DNA of 64,000 bases, from the NCBI GenBank assembly GCA_945910005.1, contig OX246746.1, forward strand, positions 44,868,210 to 44,932,209, in the 5' to 3' direction. The notes under the pieces are model-generated. The model was not told where the DNA came from and made no database searches. It was given only the letters and a program-made list of their open reading frames with translations. Positions 60,804 to 64,000 of this stretch are shown here, piece after piece; the first letter of the stretch is position 1, and each line of letters starts with the position of its first letter. The DNA comes from Isoperla grammatica. Lineage: Eukaryota > Arthropoda > Insecta > Plecoptera > Perlodidae. A program made the translations under genes and the position numbers.

Positions 60804-63086
60804 TAGACCATGGGCCAGCTAATAGAAACCCTCCCCCCCCCCCCCCCCCCCCTGGTGCGGAAGGTTTGAAAGTGGTTTTGTATACCTCTTAATATTAAAT
60901 TTTGATTTTCACTTGTTAGCCAACACAACTTTGGTGGAACAGCCAACCAGGGGTGTCCAAAGATTTTGGTCTAAATAGTACAAATATTAATTGTGAGTCT
61001 TGTAGTAAGAAAGTAGTTAGTTTTACGTGAGGTTATAACTAAGTATATTATTGTCTTATTTTTAAAAATTGTTTGAGACCCAATGGGCCATTATCTTCGG
61101 AGATGTCACCCTGTGTCTTTTTGGACATCATGAAATTCTTTAGTCACAAGTGTCGTTTGCGACCACTCTAATGAAAGGTCTTGATGAGTACATTACGAAT
61201 AAGTATTTTATTATACATGTCAATAATATTTTTTCGGGAGTAATCACGCTTTAAACTTCAAAATCCATCTTCGATCGCTATTTTTTGCACTATTAGCTAA
61301 TAAAGGTGAGAAGTTTCAATTTTTTTTCTTTGAAGCTTTGAAATATATGTTAATGTATTAACATTGTTTGTAATATGTGATTTCCATAGAATAATATCCA
61401 TTTTAGGTTATTGTTTTAATTTTTAATTTAATTTTTGTTTTCATTAATTAACGTCGTTAAAAAAGAAACACGTTTATTTAAGGATTGTGCAGCTTTTATA
61501 ATACAAATGCATGTTACTTAGTTGGTGGAACAGTCAAAAGTCACAAAATAACAAACATACTTACATAAACGCTCAAGAAACGCAATTAATATTTATGTAT
61601 ATACATTTGAGATGCCACATTTTGACACCCCTGGTGGGTGCATCCGCTAAAACCGTGTTGTGTATTGAGTAAAAATGCGAAGGCAATCTATTCAAGTACT
61701 CAAACCCGCTTCCATCATCTTCCACAATGTGGGTAATATGGGAGGTCATAGACTGGCAAAACTTTATATACTATCTACTCTAAGTAAACCAAAAAATGTA
61801 TATGGAAAGTTTTGTGCACCCCTTAAATGGAAAAATGTATTTAATTAAGTATTTTGAATGTTAAAGAATATATACGTCCAGAATTGTTGATTTACTGTCC
61901 AGAATCGCAAATTATATCAATATTGCTCCTTATTTCGCCATGTTTGGATACCCCTGGTGGGTGCATCCACCACAACTATGTTGGCTAACAAGCTAAAATC
62001 AAAAGACAGTGTACCAAAGTATCCAAAAACAGTTCTAAACTTTCCGGCATATGGGGAACGGTGGGTTACAAATGGGGTAAACCCTATACATGTTATGCTC
62101 AAAGTAAACAAATAAAATGTATAAATTATTAAATTCAATGTATTATATATTGTGTTGTGCGACCATTTAAATGGGAAAATGTATAATTAACAATTTCAAT
62201 GTGTTTAAGGTTACTTAATTCCAAAAATGTTCATTTTATTGTCAAAATCACAATTATCATTAATATTGCTCACTATTTCGACATTTTGGATAGCCCTGGT
62301 AAGTGCACTCACAAAAAACCATCTTGGCTAATAAGTAAAAATCAAAAGGTCATGTATCAAAGTATACAAAAACACTTTCAGACCTTCCAATATTGGAGGG
62401 GTGGGGGGTTACAGATGGGGCAAACATGATACATTTTAACCTAAAAAATTCACATAAAATGTACATAGAATGTTTTTCTCACCCCTGAAAAATAAAAAAT
62501 GCACGTTATCGAGCATTTAAGACGCTTGAGGTTATATACTTACAACTATTTTGATTTATTCTCAGGAATTGCATATAATATTAATATCGATTTGCATGGT
62601 GGCACATTTGGACAACCCTGGTAGATGCACCCGCCAAAACCATGTTGGCTAACAAGTGAAAATCAAAAGTACATATACAATAGTAATCAAAACCACTTTT
62701 AGACCTTCCATTATTTGAGGGGTGGGGCGTTACAGAGCGGCCAAACTATATAGATTTTCTGCTCGAAATAAAAACAAAACATGAATAGATAACTAGTTTG
62801 TGTAACCCTGAAAATCAACAAATTGTATTATTTAGTAGCTTACGTATAAAAGAGTACATCCTTATAAAAATTGTTAATTCTTTGAACTGGCAACATACCT
62901 CAATTAATATTTTTATGGTTTTCACAGTACCACATTTGGACACCCCTGGTGGGTGCACCCACCAAAACCATGTTAGCCTACAAGTTAAAATCAAAAGTCA
63001 ATATATCAAAGTACTCAAAACCACTTTCAGACCTTCCGCCCCGGGGGGGGGGGGGGGAGGGGGGGTTATAGCTGGCCCAATGTCTA
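60804..63086. mobile_element. 2.3-kb non-autonomous TIR element built of ~325-bp subrepeats
   Basis: The left end (TAGACCATGGGCCAGCTA, C-run, GGTGCGGAAGGTTTGAAAG, TTTTGATTTTCACTTGTTAG, CCAGGGGTGTCC, 60804-60960) is inverted at the right end (62935-63086: GGACACCCCTGG, AAAATCAAAAG, CTTTCAGACCTTCCG, G-run, TAGCTGGCCCAATGTCTA). Inside, the CCCTGGTGGGTGCA/ACCATGTTGGCTAACAAG block recurs near 61628, 61951, 62293, 62614 and 62943, a ~325-bp period. There is no ORF. Target duplication unclear. Confidence 0.7.
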
Positions 63087-64000
63087 TATACACAGATTGA
63101 ACCCAAGAATGGAAATAATAATACATTTCTCGTCCTTGAAAGCTAAGCGCAATTACAAATATAATAACGTAATAATATAAGATCATAAAAACACACTTAC
63201 GATTGGTAAAGATAATGTAGACCTCGCTCTACGTATTGAGAACCAGAACATTTCTAGAAATGTATTTCCTCGTTGACAAACTGAAGAAATGAGATATATA
63301 GATGGAAACGTCCAAACACGATATTGCTTCGATTCGTTGTAATTTCCAGCTCTGCATAAAGAATATCCAATATTTCAATAGCACGTAATACATCACACAC
63401 TCTATGTGCTGGGGGTGACATAATATTAACATGTATTATTGATACATACATCTACTTCCATGGAGTTCGTTTCTGTTCGAAAGGTTTCTATGACGGAAAG
63501 TTAGCGAAATAAAAACTGTTGAAATGTTGAAGAAAACTTATGTAAAGAAGATGATTGTGTTAGTTCTCGTAAAAATCTCGTGCGAGGATAGATTTCCCAA
63601 GGCGGATAAAAGAAGTCATAGCCTTCCAGGAAAAGAACAATATATTTAAGATTACTTTTTATTCAGAGTGGGAAATTTTAAATTTGTTCATACATCTTCA
63701 ATTTGTTAATGTACAACCACTATACCTGGTCGCATTTATCATATTAGTTTAAATTTAATACGCGTTATTTGAGTTGATCCGTGATCCACTGCAACTAACA
63801 ATGACATGGTTACACACGTTTTGGGTAAAGTATAGTGAGAGCGTACATAGTATTCGTACAATGTGGATAGATTTGTGCGTCCTTTTGATGAATTTTGGGC
63901 TATTGTGGCGCCACGATAACATTTATTTTTGGTTTGGTTCAAAGAAAAACAGTCATTGTCAAAACATGACCGAGACACAATCACATGGTGATGACATTTG
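63087..64000. other. AT-rich terminal segment, nothing recognised
   Basis: Only short shadow frames; no gene, RNA or repeat that I can support. Confidence 0.4.

Overview
This is non-coding, repeat-dominated nuclear DNA from an animal, most likely an arthropod and probably an insect. The indications are long AT-rich spacers, tRNA-derived SINEs with arthropod-style tails, a copia-type LTR retrotransposon, R4/Dong-like and other LINE fragments, Helitron, hAT-like and TTAA-type elements, and one candidate signal-peptide exon with a GT-AG intron of about 28.7 kb. The species cannot be fixed from sequence alone. There is no bacterial gene organisation, rRNA, convincing functional tRNA or CRISPR array. 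By eye, tandem repeats cover about 16 kb, roughly a quarter of the window.

Layout. 0-7.3 kb: a diverged TE end, a small hairpin MITE, an 810-bp (AAGGC)n array, a GCATAT-rich TIR element, a Helitron 3' end, a Penelope-like or promoter-like duplicated segment, a MITE with an 8-bp TSD, a 1.25-kb hAT with perfect TSD, and a near-perfect foldback. 7.3-15.2 kb: a ~147-bp satellite, minisatellites, a Helitron-like segment with ~140-bp repeats, a 1.7-kb (GTAGRA)n array and two more foldback elements. 15.24-44.12 kb: two candidate coding exons of a secreted peptide precursor and the huge intron between them. That intron holds 30-, 74-, 18- and ~30-bp minisatellites, (AAT)n arrays, SINEs, foldbacks, a CpG-rich block and a 671-bp hAT. 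45.7-47.6 kb: a 44-bp minisatellite abutting a TIR element related to the one at the window start. 48.4-56.9 kb: a nest of retroelements in (AAT)n microsatellites, comprising an R4/Dong-like LINE 3' half, three other LINE 3' ends, and a very young copia element (identical LTRs, AAAGT target duplication) inside one of them. 57.5-58.8 kb: a TTAA-flanked TIR element carrying a P2X7-type C-terminal cysteine domain. 59.6-60.2 kb: a retroposon 3' end. 60.8-63.1 kb: a 2.3-kb TIR element built from ~325-bp subrepeats.

The strongest coding signals all belong to mobile elements: gag-protease-integrase and RT-RNase H of copia, LINE C-termini, and the P2X7-like domain. The host gene is represented only by the two small exons. 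The most informative observations are the retroelement nest in AAT repeats, the apparent growth of a 3.7-kb minisatellite from a SINE tail unit, and the P2X7-like domain inside a mobile element.
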